From positions 1 to 39,942 of IMG/VR virus record IMGVR_UViG_3300027763_000110: a stretch of 39,942 nucleotides of DNA. The stretch is one strand, 5' to 3'. This document shows positions 21,906-29,728 of the stretch, piece by piece. Each line of letters opens with the position of its first letter. Positions within the stretch are counted from its first letter, which is position 1. Source of the stretch: a virus. A model generated the notes under the pieces. That model did not search any database and had not been told where the DNA came from. It worked only from the letters and a program-made list of their open reading frames with translations. Made by a program: the position numbers and the translations under genes.

Positions 21906-23045
21906 TCAGGCTTGGGTGAAGGCGGCTTCAAAGACACCATTCACGCCAGAAAGTCGATCAGATGCTTTGAACAACTCCATTGAAGGCGTGTAGATTTCAA
22001 AGAATTGATCCAAGAAAACTGCGTAGTTTTCAGAACACTCGTCAGGAAGAATCCTTACATCTAAACTCACGTTTGGCAACTGTGGAATTGGCATAGTGAA
22101 TCTCTTCATTACACCGATATCTCCGAAGTTTCCAACGTACTGCAAGAACGGCAGGTACAACATTGAACCAGGCATAAACACGATAGCAGCATCTTCAGAA
22201 GCGAATTGATCTACTACGTTTTCATCGGTGAACAAACGCATCTCCTGACCTGCTGCACCTCTTACAGAAGCGAAATCGAATCCATTAGCACCTGGTCCGA
22301 AGTATCGGCTATCCTGTTGGAAAATTCGATCCATTGCACCGTATCCAGAGATGATGTGCGGAAGACCGTTGAACTTGGTTGCACGAGCATCTTGACGAAA
22401 TCCTAAGAGACCTCCGGCATTGATTGATCCTGCACCATTTACATACGTTGAACCATTCTGAACAACATAAGATTTAGTGGCCGAACCACCGACCCAAGTA
22501 CCTTTAGCTGCGTCAGCGTAAGCAAGAATCTTCTTATTCACGGCCTGAATCATCGCATCCATTGAAAGTTGGAAGTCAGAGAACATCTCACGAATAACGG
22601 AAAGTTCGGTGGTAGCACTACCCATCTCAGAAGCCTTCATAACGATTTGACGAGGGTCCTTTGATCCTGTCAAACGTACTAACTCAGAGTAAGAAGAATC
22701 ATACTGACGAACGGTTGATTCGTTCAATAAGAACTTACCACCCACGTAATCGGTAATGGTTACTACCTCCTCTTCGTATAATAACTCAGAACCTGGAGTA
22801 CAATCTTTTGAAGAAACGGTATCATCGGCAGTTTGTCGTTGCTTTGTAACAACTCGAACCTGCTTCTGGTGACCAGTTCCGTCATCATTTGCCAATCGGA
22901 TGATCTTACCAGAGGCAAGGTTTTCAGCCGTATTTAATGCTCCTAAAGCACCTGTGTTGATACCAACGGTTTCAGCGTTGTTTATCATATTCGCTGTAAG
23001 TGAGGTTAATACCCCAAGCGAAATATTATTTAATGAAACAGACAT
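21906..23045 (-). CDS. Major capsid protein
   Basis: This 379-residue protein is well supported as a capsid. It has a beta-rich N-terminal part ('GKIIRLANDDGTGHQKQVRV'), a central helix region ('IREMFSDFQLSMDAMIQAVN') and a C-terminus 'DQFFEIYTPSMELFKASDRL'. I recognise the last motif from capsid proteins of Bacteroidetes phages. A scaffold-like gene precedes it, the usual order. It is the final gene of the minus late block, placed just before the bidirectional terminator. No cleavable propeptide is obvious. Confidence 0.8.
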   Translation of the reverse strand: MSVSLNNISLGVLTSLTANMINNAETVGINTGALGALNTAENLASGKIIRLANDDGTGHQKQVRVVTKQRQTADDTVSSKDCTPGSELLYEEEVVTITDYVGGKFLLNESTVRQYDSSYSELVRLTGSKDPRQIVMKASEMGSATTELSVIREMFSDFQLSMDAMIQAVNKKILAYADAAKGTWVGGSATKSYVVQNGSTYVNGAGSINAGGLLGFRQDARATKFNGLPHIISGYGAMDRIFQQDSRYFGPGANGFDFASVRGAAGQEMRLFTDENVVDQFASEDAAIVFMPGSMLYLPFLQYVGNFGDIGVMKRFTMPIPQLPNVSLDVRILPDECSENYAVFLDQFFEIYTPSMELFKASDRLSGVNGVFEAAFTQA

Positions 23046-23067
23046 TTTTTTAAAGTGAATTACCGAA

Positions 23068-23967
23068 CTAACCTATGTTAGGTATGTTCAGGTTCGCCAA
23101 TGCAGCAGACACCATTGGGTGTTGCTTTGGCTGAGTGCTACCGCTTCCATTATTATTGGATGGGGTAAAGGGGGGAGTGGGTGAAGGATTCGGATTGCCA
23201 CCTCCTGATTCCTTCATAAGTTTATGTTCCTGCAAAATTACAGAATGCAAATCGTTAAATGCAAATTCTTTTCCTGAAACGACTAAAGGCAAAGTATCGT
23301 CTTTAGCGTTTACCAATCGAGCCGAAAGTGTATCAGCATCAAAGACAAGTTTAGCGTCCATCTTTGAAAGTTGAGCAGACATTGCAGCGTTATAGGTTGC
23401 TTCCCGGGCAATCTCTGGTATGGCTTCGTTCCATTGTACCGATGCAAGTTGATTCCTCATCCAAAGGTTCTGCTGCTTTGCCTTCTGAGTTTCTAATATT
23501 TGAAACTTTTCGGCTTCAAACTTTTTTGTCGCATCTTCCAAAGCTTTTTGAGCCTCTGATAATTTTCTCACGTATTCATCGGAACCGGGCTTGTGCTTTT
23601 TGGCCTCGTCAATTCTTGAATTATACTTATCCAGAATCTTACTCATCCTTTGACCTGTCGATTTGGACGCAGCTTTGATTTCTTCAATTTCCACATCGTC
23701 AAACCCGGATGCCTTTAATTGATCAAATACTGCTGATTCCATCCCGTTAAATGCCATCCCGGTGAAATGGTTTTTAAGGTCTAGATTTGACTTTGCGGAA
23801 TTGAAATCCATCAGGTTTGTATTAACCTGGTTGATCACCGAGTCAGGTAATTCTAATCCTTTGAGCGTATCAGCAGCCGATCCTGCCAATGCAAGATCAA
23901 ACTCTTGATTATCTTTAATCCCTGCCCTTGCAGCGATGTTTTTGATAAAGTCTAGTACAGTTGCCAT
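23068..23967 (-). CDS. Scaffold-like capsid assembly protein
   Basis: This 299-residue protein is mostly helical, with a charged central coiled coil ('SEAQKALEDATKKFEAEK' near 137-154) and a Pro/Asn/Ser-rich linker (about 252-275). A short C-terminal helix follows ('PMVSAALANLNI'). Helical scaffold with a C-terminal capsid-binding helix directly before the capsid gene is the standard arrangement. No protease motif is seen. It begins three bases after the preceding gene. Confidence 0.7.
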   Translation of the reverse strand: MATVLDFIKNIAARAGIKDNQEFDLALAGSAADTLKGLELPDSVINQVNTNLMDFNSAKSNLDLKNHFTGMAFNGMESAVFDQLKASGFDDVEIEEIKAASKSTGQRMSKILDKYNSRIDEAKKHKPGSDEYVRKLSEAQKALEDATKKFEAEKFQILETQKAKQQNLWMRNQLASVQWNEAIPEIAREATYNAAMSAQLSKMDAKLVFDADTLSARLVNAKDDTLPLVVSGKEFAFNDLHSVILQEHKLMKESGGGNPNPSPTPPFTPSNNNGSGSTQPKQHPMVSAALANLNIPNIG

Positions 23968-23969
23968 AA

Positions 23970-24377
23970 TTAAATAAGGGGATCGTTTTCGATGTCAATT
24001 TCCACTTTTGCTTTTTCAGCCTCTTTTTCGGCTTTCTTTTTGGCCTTCTCCCCTGCCTTCAGTTGCTCTAAAAGTTCAGGATTGGCGAGAACCTTCTGGA
24101 TTAATTCATCGTCTGAAAGTGGGTTTGTATCCTGCTTTGCAGGGGCTACAACCTGACCTGACAATTGAGCCTCGTATCCTAAAGGATAAATACGCCTCCA
24201 GATCGGTGGTCGTTGATTAACTGGTAAAGAAAGGTACTGAAGTGCCGTAGTAGCATTCACAAGTATCTTTGCATCAATTTTAACAAGCCCCGTTTCTGGA
24301 CTTATCTTCGTTCGAATTACCATTGCCCTTTCGCCTCTTGTGATGGCTGCACGGATGTAACCTAATTGTTCTGACAT
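23970..24377 (-). CDS. Hypothetical capsid-block protein
   Basis: The 135-residue protein has a beta-rich first half ('AAITRGERAMVIRTKI', 'PPIWRRIYPLGYEAQ') and a Lys/Ala/Glu helical tail. 'LSDDELIQKVLANPELLEQL' resembles short helical segments in head proteins. Its place just before the scaffold suggests a head component or decoration factor. I do not recognise a family. Confidence 0.6.
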   Translation of the reverse strand: MSEQLGYIRAAITRGERAMVIRTKISPETGLVKIDAKILVNATTALQYLSLPVNQRPPIWRRIYPLGYEAQLSGQVVAPAKQDTNPLSDDELIQKVLANPELLEQLKAGEKAKKKAEKEAEKAKVEIDIENDPLI

Positions 24378-24387
24378 ATAAAAAAAA

Positions 24388-25056
24388 TTATTGAGTGTGC
24401 TTAATTAATGAAGGATTACACATTGTAATCTTTGCCTGACAAATGACATTGTTGCCTTCGAAACCGAATGACTTGACCTTATCCTGAAGCCCTGTAAGCT
24501 GCCAATCGATGCCACCTGTTTGAACGTGTGTTTGATCGTAAAAGAACTTAGCAGCGTTCTGATTGATCGCATAGGCGTGAGTTAACCACATACCGCAGCC
24601 TTTATAAAGCAAAGGGAAATCCTGATGTTCTACCCTTTGCAAGTTGTTTTTAATTGACTTTTTATTACTGATGTAGCCAAAGTTCACATAATCCCATTCA
24701 GGGAACTTAGCAAAGTTCGAAAAGACCTTTTCAGCATTTTGGCCGAATCTCGCATCGTCTTCCAAGATCAAACAGTTTTCTAAACCAGATTCCATAAAGT
24801 CAGACCAGACCTGTCGATGAGATGCAAAGCATCCTATTTCGCCTTGGCTGATTAGTTGCTTCCTGTTCTGCTTCTTGATCGAATTATCAATATGGTGACC
24901 GTATCGAGTCCCGTTGTTAGCCGGGAAGACTACAGGCCCATTCCCATTGATATCAGTCACACCACCGAACCTGTCGAACTCCTTGAAAAGGTTTGTTCGC
25001 CTGTTCGTTGATTTCGGCAGACTAATAATATAAATTTTTTGGAACGGGAAAACCAT
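24388..25056 (-). CDS. Family 25-type glycosyltransferase
   Basis: From the ATG at 25056 the protein has 222 residues. It shows the GT25 pattern: 'IYIISLPKSTNRR' (8-20), 'GEIGCFASHRQVW' (72-84) and 'LILEDDARF' (96-104), where EDD is the metal/sugar-nucleotide site. GT25 enzymes add galactose or similar sugars to lipooligosaccharide or to hydroxylysine. Within a virion block it may glycosylate a structural protein or the host surface. It has a consensus promoter of its own whose -7 box ends six bases before the ATG. A TTG start three codons upstream is unlikely. Confidence 0.85.
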   Translation of the reverse strand: MVFPFQKIYIISLPKSTNRRTNLFKEFDRFGGVTDINGNGPVVFPANNGTRYGHHIDNSIKKQNRKQLISQGEIGCFASHRQVWSDFMESGLENCLILEDDARFGQNAEKVFSNFAKFPEWDYVNFGYISNKKSIKNNLQRVEHQDFPLLYKGCGMWLTHAYAINQNAAKFFYDQTHVQTGGIDWQLTGLQDKVKSFGFEGNNVICQAKITMCNPSLIKHTQ

Positions 25057-25062
25057 CACTTG

Positions 25063-25094
25063 CAAATTTACATTTGAATATTTGAATTTTCAAA
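25063..25094 (-). promoter_or_regulatory. Consensus promoter for the GT25 gene
   Basis: TTTG (25091-25094), a 20-base spacer and TAAATTTG (25063-25070) match TTTG-N20-TAnnTTTG on the minus strand. Only six bases lie between the -7 box and the ATG, so the message should start at or very near the initiation codon. Confidence 0.65.
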
Positions 25095-25113
25095 TAGTTG
25101 CAAGTTTAAAGAA

Positions 25114-25584
25114 TTAGCACCTTTCGCACACGATGGTTTCTACGTTCGTAAAATCGATACTAAAGAAGTACGTTTCGAATTGGTGTTCCTCTGTCCCGAA
25201 GTAGGTCTGAGCAATTGACTTGGCTGCGTTATCGGTTCCGGTATAATTTAACCCAGGTATCGAGTTGATGATGGCAGTCAGGTTGAATTCTGAATCGGCA
25301 TTCTTTGAGTTCCCGATTAGTTTAAACGTCACCTCTCTGGATAACTTATTCCGATAGCCACCTTTAAGTTGATCTTTAGGACTTGCCCCAGTTCGGATAA
25401 TGAATAAAACTAGGTCATAGTTATCATTTACCGCACACGGGATTGCCTGTGAAATACTAGCATAGTTTGCACCTTCATTCTCTAATATCACCTCGTGAGC
25501 CTCCCCATAGTTTAGGCAGTTGATGCCGAATTTAAGGCTGATCTTATCGCAAAGTTTCTGAAGGTCGTTGGTAGTTGTTGTCAT
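25114..25584 (-). CDS. Hypothetical virion protein, 156 residues
   Basis: The ATG at 25584 ('MTTTTNDLQKLCDKIS') is chosen because the longer form would overlap the divergent RNA 2 leader. The protein mixes helices and strands ('YDLVLFIIRTG', 'SREVTFKLIG', 'QFETYFFSIDFTN') and ends with 'CERC'. Position next to the gp10-like gene suggests a head-tail joining or tail completion protein, but no family is recognised. Confidence 0.6.
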   Translation of the reverse strand: MTTTTNDLQKLCDKISLKFGINCLNYGEAHEVILENEGANYASISQAIPCAVNDNYDLVLFIIRTGASPKDQLKGGYRNKLSREVTFKLIGNSKNADSEFNLTAIINSIPGLNYTGTDNAAKSIAQTYFGTEEHQFETYFFSIDFTNVETIVCERC

Positions 25585-25614
25585 TTTGTAAAAGTATAAA
25601 AAATCGTATATTTG
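25585..25614 (+). promoter_or_regulatory. Promoter for leader RNA 2
   Basis: TTTG (25585-25588), an 18-base spacer and TATATTTG (25607-25614) on the plus strand. The spacer is a base or two shorter than the usual 19-20. Transcription would begin about 25620 and enter the structured leader. Confidence 0.55.
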
Positions 25615-25730
25615 TAATGCTATTTTATTATTAGCAATTTCGATGTACCAGATCGAAAAAGACTTTGTTGAAAAACAAAACACGGCCCTGAATTAGAGTA
25701 ACTGGTACTTACTTTGATTTGGGGCTTTTG
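25615..25730 (+). ncRNA. Kissing-loop structured leader RNA 2 (HNH homing endonuclease)
   Basis: Hairpin 1 is TTTCGAT/ATCGAAA (25638-25644 with 25652-25658, 7 bp) with loop GTACCAG (25645-25651). Hairpin 2 pairs 25685-25701 with 25709-25725 in 17 consecutive pairs including G-U, closing the loop CTGGTAC (25702-25708). The two 7-nt loops are perfect complements. TTTTGTTTT follows, then the ATG at 25739. A TGCTA/TAGCA hairpin lies at the 5' end. It is the clearest of the three copies. An attenuator or translation-control role is inferred. Confidence 0.75.
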
Positions 25731-25738
25731 TTTTAAAA

Positions 25739-26314
25739 ATGGAAAATCAAATAGAAATCTGGAAAGACATTGTTGGGTATAATGGTCTTTACCAAATAAG
25801 TAATTATGGAAATGTTAAAAGCTTGGTAAGAAAATCAATTTTTGTGAGAGGCAGTATTGTTATAAACAAAATCATAAACGAACGCATTTTAAAAGGCTGT
25901 AAAGATGGATATGGTTATCCATTTATCAATCTTTACAAAGAAAGTAAATCAAAGCCCTTTAAAATTCATAGACTGGTATGCATAGCCTTTTTGCCAAACC
26001 CTGAAAATAAGCCACAGGTAAACCACAAGAATGGAATTAAAACAGATAACCGTGTTGAAAATCTAGAATGGGCTACTGCAAAAGAAAATTCAATTCACGC
26101 TGTTTCAACTGGACTTTCCAAGGTTGCTAAAGGTAAATTTTCAAAGCATAGTAAACCAGTTTCGCAATTTACTAAAGATGGGATTTTGGTAAGGGATTGG
26201 GATTTTTTAAGCGAAGTAAAAGATTTTGGGTACAATTTTGGAAATGTTGGGTCTGTTTGTAGGGGTAAAATTCCATTTGCACACGGTTTTATTTGGAAGT
26301 ATAAATTACTTTGA
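25739..26314 (+). CDS. HNH homing endonuclease with NUMOD4
   Basis: The 191-residue protein has an N-terminal NUMOD4 module ('EIWKDIVGYNGLYQISNYG', 7-25) and an HNH core ('KIHRLVCIAF' 75-84, 'VNHKNGIKTDNRVENLEW' 94-111). A C-terminal NUMOD1-like DNA-binding part runs at about 139-190. It is paralogous to the gene at 32334. It runs opposite to the flanking structural genes and its end overlaps the convergent gp10-like gene by nine bases, as expected of a selfish gene inserted in an intergenic gap. The structured leader probably limits its expression. Confidence 0.92.
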   Translation: MENQIEIWKDIVGYNGLYQISNYGNVKSLVRKSIFVRGSIVINKIINERILKGCKDGYGYPFINLYKESKSKPFKIHRLVCIAFLPNPENKPQVNHKNGIKTDNRVENLEWATAKENSIHAVSTGLSKVAKGKFSKHSKPVSQFTKDGILVRDWDFLSEVKDFGYNFGNVGSVCRGKIPFAHGFIWKYKLL

Positions 26315-26770
26315 TAAAATTTTAATAGCCTGTTTATTGATCTCGTTCAGGCTGACTTGTAATTCATACTTTGATGGATCAAAGATAGTACCGAATAGTT
26401 GTTCATTCCATCCTGCTTTTTTGAACTCATCCGGGCCGAGAAACCCAACCCCGTAACTATTCGGCCCTGTCGGTCCTGCCTTCAGGGAGTCCATCATCGC
26501 ACCCGAAAAGGTCAGATCAATTATAGCTGTTTGCCTTTCTTTTTTATTCCTGAACCGTCCGTAAGCCTTCGAGTAAGCCCCATATTTTTGACTTGATTTA
26601 GTCCGCATTTTCACATCTGCCGAGTTCTTTCCATCGTTCTGGATTCGTCTTTTCATTTCTGGAACCACAATGATCACCGCCTGACGCAAAACTTTATTGG
26701 CATCCGTAGCATTCTGAAAGTTAGCCAGTTGTTGAGCCGCAAACGCCTGAAGAGAATTATATTTTGGCAT
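26306..26770 (-). CDS. HK97 gp10-like tail completion / head-tail joining protein
   Basis: The 154-residue basic protein has a helical start ('LANFQNATDANKVLRQAVII'), 'PEMKRRIQNDGK', then 'TKSSQKYGAYSKAYGRFRNK' and 'IIDLTFSGAMMDSL'. That succession is typical of gp10-like phage morphogenesis proteins, which complete the tail or join it to the head. It is separated from other minus structural genes by the inserted HNH gene and the plus-strand glycan operon. Confidence 0.65.
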   Translation of the reverse strand: MPKYNSLQAFAAQQLANFQNATDANKVLRQAVIIVVPEMKRRIQNDGKNSADVKMRTKSSQKYGAYSKAYGRFRNKKERQTAIIDLTFSGAMMDSLKAGPTGPNSYGVGFLGPDEFKKAGWNEQLFGTIFDPSKYELQVSLNEINKQAIKILSK

Positions 26771-26786
26771 TTGTTAAAATTATTTG

Positions 26787-26816
26787 TTGCAATTCAGAAA
26801 AGTATTTCTAATTTTG
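26787..26816 (+). promoter_or_regulatory. Promoter with TTGCAA/TTTGTCG leader module (copy C), glycan operon
   Basis: TTG (26787-26789, within TTGCAA), a 19-base spacer and TAATTTTG (26809-26816), followed by TCGGACAAATTAACAAAAAC and the ATG at 26840. It matches the Bacteroidetes consensus and shares its leader with copies A and B. It likely drives the whole operon to 31074. Confidence 0.7.
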
Positions 26817-26839
26817 TCGGACAAATTAACAAAAACAAA

Positions 26840-27199
26840 ATGGAAACAATCGAAACAAAACCTTCAGGTAATCATTTGACCGCAATCGCATTATTGTCTC
26901 AATCGCATTTCACCACAAGTATAAGTATTTCAGAGGTAACTCTGGAAGGTATTCAGGAACTCGTTTTATTTTTTGGCGGTAGGATTACAACCAGAGAAGT
27001 AAACGATCAGCACACTCCTTATATTACATACAGTTGTTTGGTTAATAATTGCCACGTATTTGCAAGTCAAATGGTGAAGAACATAGCCGTAATTAATCAG
27101 CAGGCTTCCTTTGGGGGCTTTGAGATGGATTTTGTCAAAGGCTCAAAACTCACTATATTGGATAATCAATATTTTGTTTTGTCCAATGATCCCGAATAA
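26840..27199 (+). CDS. Hypothetical protein, first gene of glycan operon
   Basis: The ATG at 26840 gives 119 residues ('METIETKPSGNHLTAIALLS'). Strand-rich sequence follows ('ISISEVTLEGIQELVLFFGG', 'TPYITYSCLVNNCHVFAS'). I see no catalytic motif and no family. A longer upstream form would cross the promoter and is rejected. It may be a regulator or host-takeover protein that happens to lead the operon. Confidence 0.6.
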   Translation: METIETKPSGNHLTAIALLSQSHFTTSISISEVTLEGIQELVLFFGGRITTREVNDQHTPYITYSCLVNNCHVFASQMVKNIAVINQQASFGGFEMDFVKGSKLTILDNQYFVLSNDPE

Positions 27200-27326
27200 C
27201 GAAACCAGAAGGGAAATGAAAGAGGCTTACTTTGGCCTCTTTTGTTCTACAATGATTGGGGCTATGGCCCTTATTTTAATTATCAAAATTCTAATTCCTA
27301 CGATGTTATACTATGCAGGAAATTAA
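27186..27326 (+). CDS. Small membrane protein, 46 residues
   Basis: The frame starts at the ATG at 27186, overlapping the preceding gene by 14 bases, or at 27216. It has one long hydrophobic span ('FCSTMIGAMALILIIKILIP') and ends 'TMLYYAGN'. It overlaps the next gene by 14 bases. A single-span peptide beside glycosyltransferases might anchor or regulate them; this is speculation. Confidence 0.5.
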   Translation: MIPNNETRREMKEAYFGLFCSTMIGAMALILIIKILIPTMLYYAGN

Positions 27327-27531
27327 GAAACGTATTCCTCAATATTCAATTGTGAGGATTACCCATACATTAATGGATAAAAAAACGGGAAGCATCATAG
27401 CACCTAACTGCGATGTTGTGATCTTGGACTACCGAAGTGAAAACACGGTTTTGGTCTGTGCTTTTGGAAATTATATGAAATCAGTCGAAACCGACATTAA
27501 CCTTTTAACGGCTTATGGGAATGGAAAGTAA
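27313..27531 (+). CDS. Hypothetical protein, 72 residues
   Basis: The small protein is mostly beta ('YSIVRITHTLMDKKTG', 'CDVVILDYRSENTVLVCAFG'), resembling a compact SH3-like barrel. It overlaps both neighbours by 14-17 bases. No family recognised. Confidence 0.55.
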   Translation: MQEIKKRIPQYSIVRITHTLMDKKTGSIIAPNCDVVILDYRSENTVLVCAFGNYMKSVETDINLLTAYGNGK

Positions 27532-28219
27532 AGAAATTACCGTTTGCCTCACCTCCTGCGGTCGATGGGATTTGCTAGAAATCACGATCAAAAGTCTGGT
27601 TCAATTTTGGGATGGCCCACCACCGAAAGAATTATTGATTTATGAAGACCAGGATTTGAGTGTTGAACAGTTCAACATTCAATTTGGAATTGTTTCGGAA
27701 TGTTTGGGATCAACAAAATGGGCTTTTACTATTTATCACGGAAAAAAAGGCCAAATCCCTGCAATTGATTTTCTTTATTCGAAAGTTGAAACGATCTATA
27801 TCTGGCATCAAGAAGACGATTTCCCCGTTACCAAATCAGGCTTCATCCAGAAGTCGCTTTCGATCTTGGAAGAAAAACCAATGATAAGTCAGGTGTGGAT
27901 TCGTAATCCTGATGACAGGAACGGTCACCCGGCTATTGGTCACGTTCAAACTACCTCGGACGGTGTAAAGTACCAACTTATGAAAACGGGTTATAGAGGT
28001 GTCTGGCACGGCCATTCTTGGAATCCTGGTCTTCGAAGGGTATCCGATTATAAAAAGATTTTCCCAAAAGGAATGTACCAATCTATTCATTGGTCACCGT
28101 CAAATCCATTACAGGCAGAACAATTGGTAGGAAAACATTATCTGAGGTATGGGTTTAGGGCTGCTACTTTATTGGAAGGTTATTGCGTTCACATTGGTAT
28201 TAATCGTCACGTAAAATGA
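27515..28219 (+). CDS. GT-A fold glycosyltransferase
   Basis: The 234-residue protein opens with 'ITVCLTSCGRWDLLEITIKS' (8-27), the nucleotide-binding start of GT-A enzymes. It continues with 'LLIYEDQD' (40-47) and 'IWHQEDDFP' (96-104), where the EDD triplet is the likely metal and sugar-nucleotide site. 'HSWNPGLRRVSDYK' follows. It probably transfers a sugar from a nucleotide donor in the cytoplasm. The acceptor is unknown. It is coupled to the next gene by an ATGA overlap. The alternative start at 27521 removes two residues. Confidence 0.8.
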   Translation: MGMESKEITVCLTSCGRWDLLEITIKSLVQFWDGPPPKELLIYEDQDLSVEQFNIQFGIVSECLGSTKWAFTIYHGKKGQIPAIDFLYSKVETIYIWHQEDDFPVTKSGFIQKSLSILEEKPMISQVWIRNPDDRNGHPAIGHVQTTSDGVKYQLMKTGYRGVWHGHSWNPGLRRVSDYKKIFPKGMYQSIHWSPSNPLQAEQLVGKHYLRYGFRAATLLEGYCVHIGINRHVK

Positions 28220-28509
28220 GCCAATTATCACTTTTTACCGTTGATCCTAAACAGGCTAAATTCGAGCAATACCACTCTGCAAATCCTGAAATATGGAATA
28301 TGTTTAAGGAACTAACCTTCCAACTTATCAAAGCAGGAAGAAGGCATTATTCAGCAGACGGAATATTACACGCTATACGATGGAATACCGCCTTACGGGG
28401 TAACGATGAAAGAAAAATAAATAACAACTACTCATCTATGTATTCACGGATGTTTACCGCTAACTTTCCAGAACATAAGGACTTTTTTGAACAAAGAATA
28501 TTGAAATGA
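28216..28509 (+). CDS. Conserved-looking protein with HYSADGILHAIRW motif
   Basis: The 97-residue protein has a dense set of motifs: 'NPEIWNMFKELTFQLIKAGR', 'HYSADGILHAIRWNTA', then 'KINNNYSSMYSRMF' and 'FPEHKDFFEQR'. I have seen similar small proteins in phage and bacterial genomes without known function. It sits between a glycosyltransferase and a methyltransferase, with ATGA overlaps on both sides. The many charged and aromatic residues suggest a globular enzyme or DNA-binding protein. Confidence 0.6.
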   Translation: MSQLSLFTVDPKQAKFEQYHSANPEIWNMFKELTFQLIKAGRRHYSADGILHAIRWNTALRGNDERKINNNYSSMYSRMFTANFPEHKDFFEQRILK

Positions 28510-29009
28510 AATTAATTGAATTTAAAAACCACGTTTACCCTCACTTTCAATCGGAGGGGTTTGCCGCAAAATATGCCTTTCCATTTGCTGAAAAACTTTG
28601 CCAGGGTCGGGGGGTTGATATTGGGTGTATGAAAAAAGAATGGTCTTTTCCGGGTTCTTGTCCGGTTGACATTTCTTTTAATGATGGATTCCACGCTTTG
28701 CGATTGCCATTTGAAAAAACAGGATTGGACTACATTTTTTCAAGTCATTGCCTAGAACATTTGGAAAATTACGTAACCGCTTTGGAATATTGGCACAAAC
28801 AATTGAAACCGGGTGGAACGCTATTCCTTTATTTGCCAGATATGAATTCACAGGTCTATTGGAGGCCGTGGCACAACCGGAAACACATTCACTACCTCTT
28901 TCCTGAAATGATGCGTTTATACGCTGAAGATTGCGGCCTTTGGGAAAATGTATTTGTATCCGACACTGATTTGAATTCAAGTTTTTACTTTGTAGCTGAA
29001 AAGAAATAA
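28506..29009 (+). CDS. SAM-dependent methyltransferase, class I
   Basis: The 167-residue protein has the class I order: 'GVDIGC' (36-41) for SAM binding, 'DYIFSSHCLEHL' (75-86) and 'LKPGGTLFLYLPD' (100-112), close to the Methyltransf_11 type. It is followed by an FkbM-type methyltransferase and a GT2, so a sugar O-methylation role is likely. The gene is coupled to both neighbours (ATGA, TAATG). The acceptor cannot be told from sequence. Confidence 0.82.
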   Translation: MKLIEFKNHVYPHFQSEGFAAKYAFPFAEKLCQGRGVDIGCMKKEWSFPGSCPVDISFNDGFHALRLPFEKTGLDYIFSSHCLEHLENYVTALEYWHKQLKPGGTLFLYLPDMNSQVYWRPWHNRKHIHYLFPEMMRLYAEDCGLWENVFVSDTDLNSSFYFVAEKK

Positions 29010-29728
29010 TGAAAGTCCAATTAAGAGAGTTTGAATTTGAAGTTCAGAATGATGAACAATTTTGGAATGGGGTTGATTCATGGGAACCGGAAACATTTGA
29101 CATAGTAAAAAGGTACGCTGACCCGGCAAAATCATTTATTGACATTGGGGCATGGAACGGGGTTGTAAGCCTTTACGCTTCTCACCTGTTTAACAATGTG
29201 GTTGCTATTGAACCGGACACGGTAGCCTTTGAAAAGCTATCAAAAAATATTGAATTGAATCCGTGTTGGAATGTCAGTTGTCAAAATGTGGCAATATCGA
29301 ATACCAATGGGAGTTCAATGTTGAATCTTTCGCTTGCCGGGGATTCGATGAGTAGTTTACTTCCAAGGGATACAAATCAATTTCCAACAGTTGATTTTCA
29401 CAGTGTAGAAACCAAAAGATTTGGCGAAATCATTAAGGGTTCAAATGTTCCAATTGGCCTGATAAAAATGGATATTGAAGGTGGTGAAATTCTGGTTATT
29501 CCAGATATGTTGGAATTTTTGGAAGATTACAAACCGCCTATTTACATTTCCTTTCATCCGTTCTGGTTTCCAGAAAATGAAAAGGATTCCTTCATAGTTG
29601 ATTTTGCGGATTACCTTTTTGGGATTTACCAGGTCGTAAGAGATGGGCAATTCAACCTGGTTACAAAGGATGAGTTTATTAATGGTATGCTTTCAAATTC
29701 TTTCACCTACGTTTTTGATACGAAATGA
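29009..29728 (+). CDS. FkbM family methyltransferase
   Basis: The 239-residue protein shows 'FIDIGAWNGVVSLYA' (43-57), 'VAIEPD' (65-70) and 'IKMDIEGGE' (152-160), the hallmark of FkbM O-methyltransferases that methylate sugars or polyketides. Together with the preceding methyltransferase and two glycosyltransferases it points to synthesis of a methylated glycan. ATGA overlap with the GT2 gene implies coupled translation. Confidence 0.88.
   Translation: MKVQLREFEFEVQNDEQFWNGVDSWEPETFDIVKRYADPAKSFIDIGAWNGVVSLYASHLFNNVVAIEPDTVAFEKLSKNIELNPCWNVSCQNVAISNTNGSSMLNLSLAGDSMSSLLPRDTNQFPTVDFHSVETKRFGEIIKGSNVPIGLIKMDIEGGEILVIPDMLEFLEDYKPPIYISFHPFWFPENEKDSFIVDFADYLFGIYQVVRDGQFNLVTKDEFINGMLSNSFTYVFDTK

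Noticed and set aside
25585-25683. N-terminal extension of the 156-residue virion protein
   Set aside because: The extension is antisense to the well-supported structured leader RNA 2 and its promoter; 'MTTTTNDLQ' at 25584 is a natural start.
25615-26314. Group I intron carrying the HNH gene
   Set aside because: No split exon reading frame flanks the unit; the neighbours are complete genes on the other strand and no P7-like core was seen.
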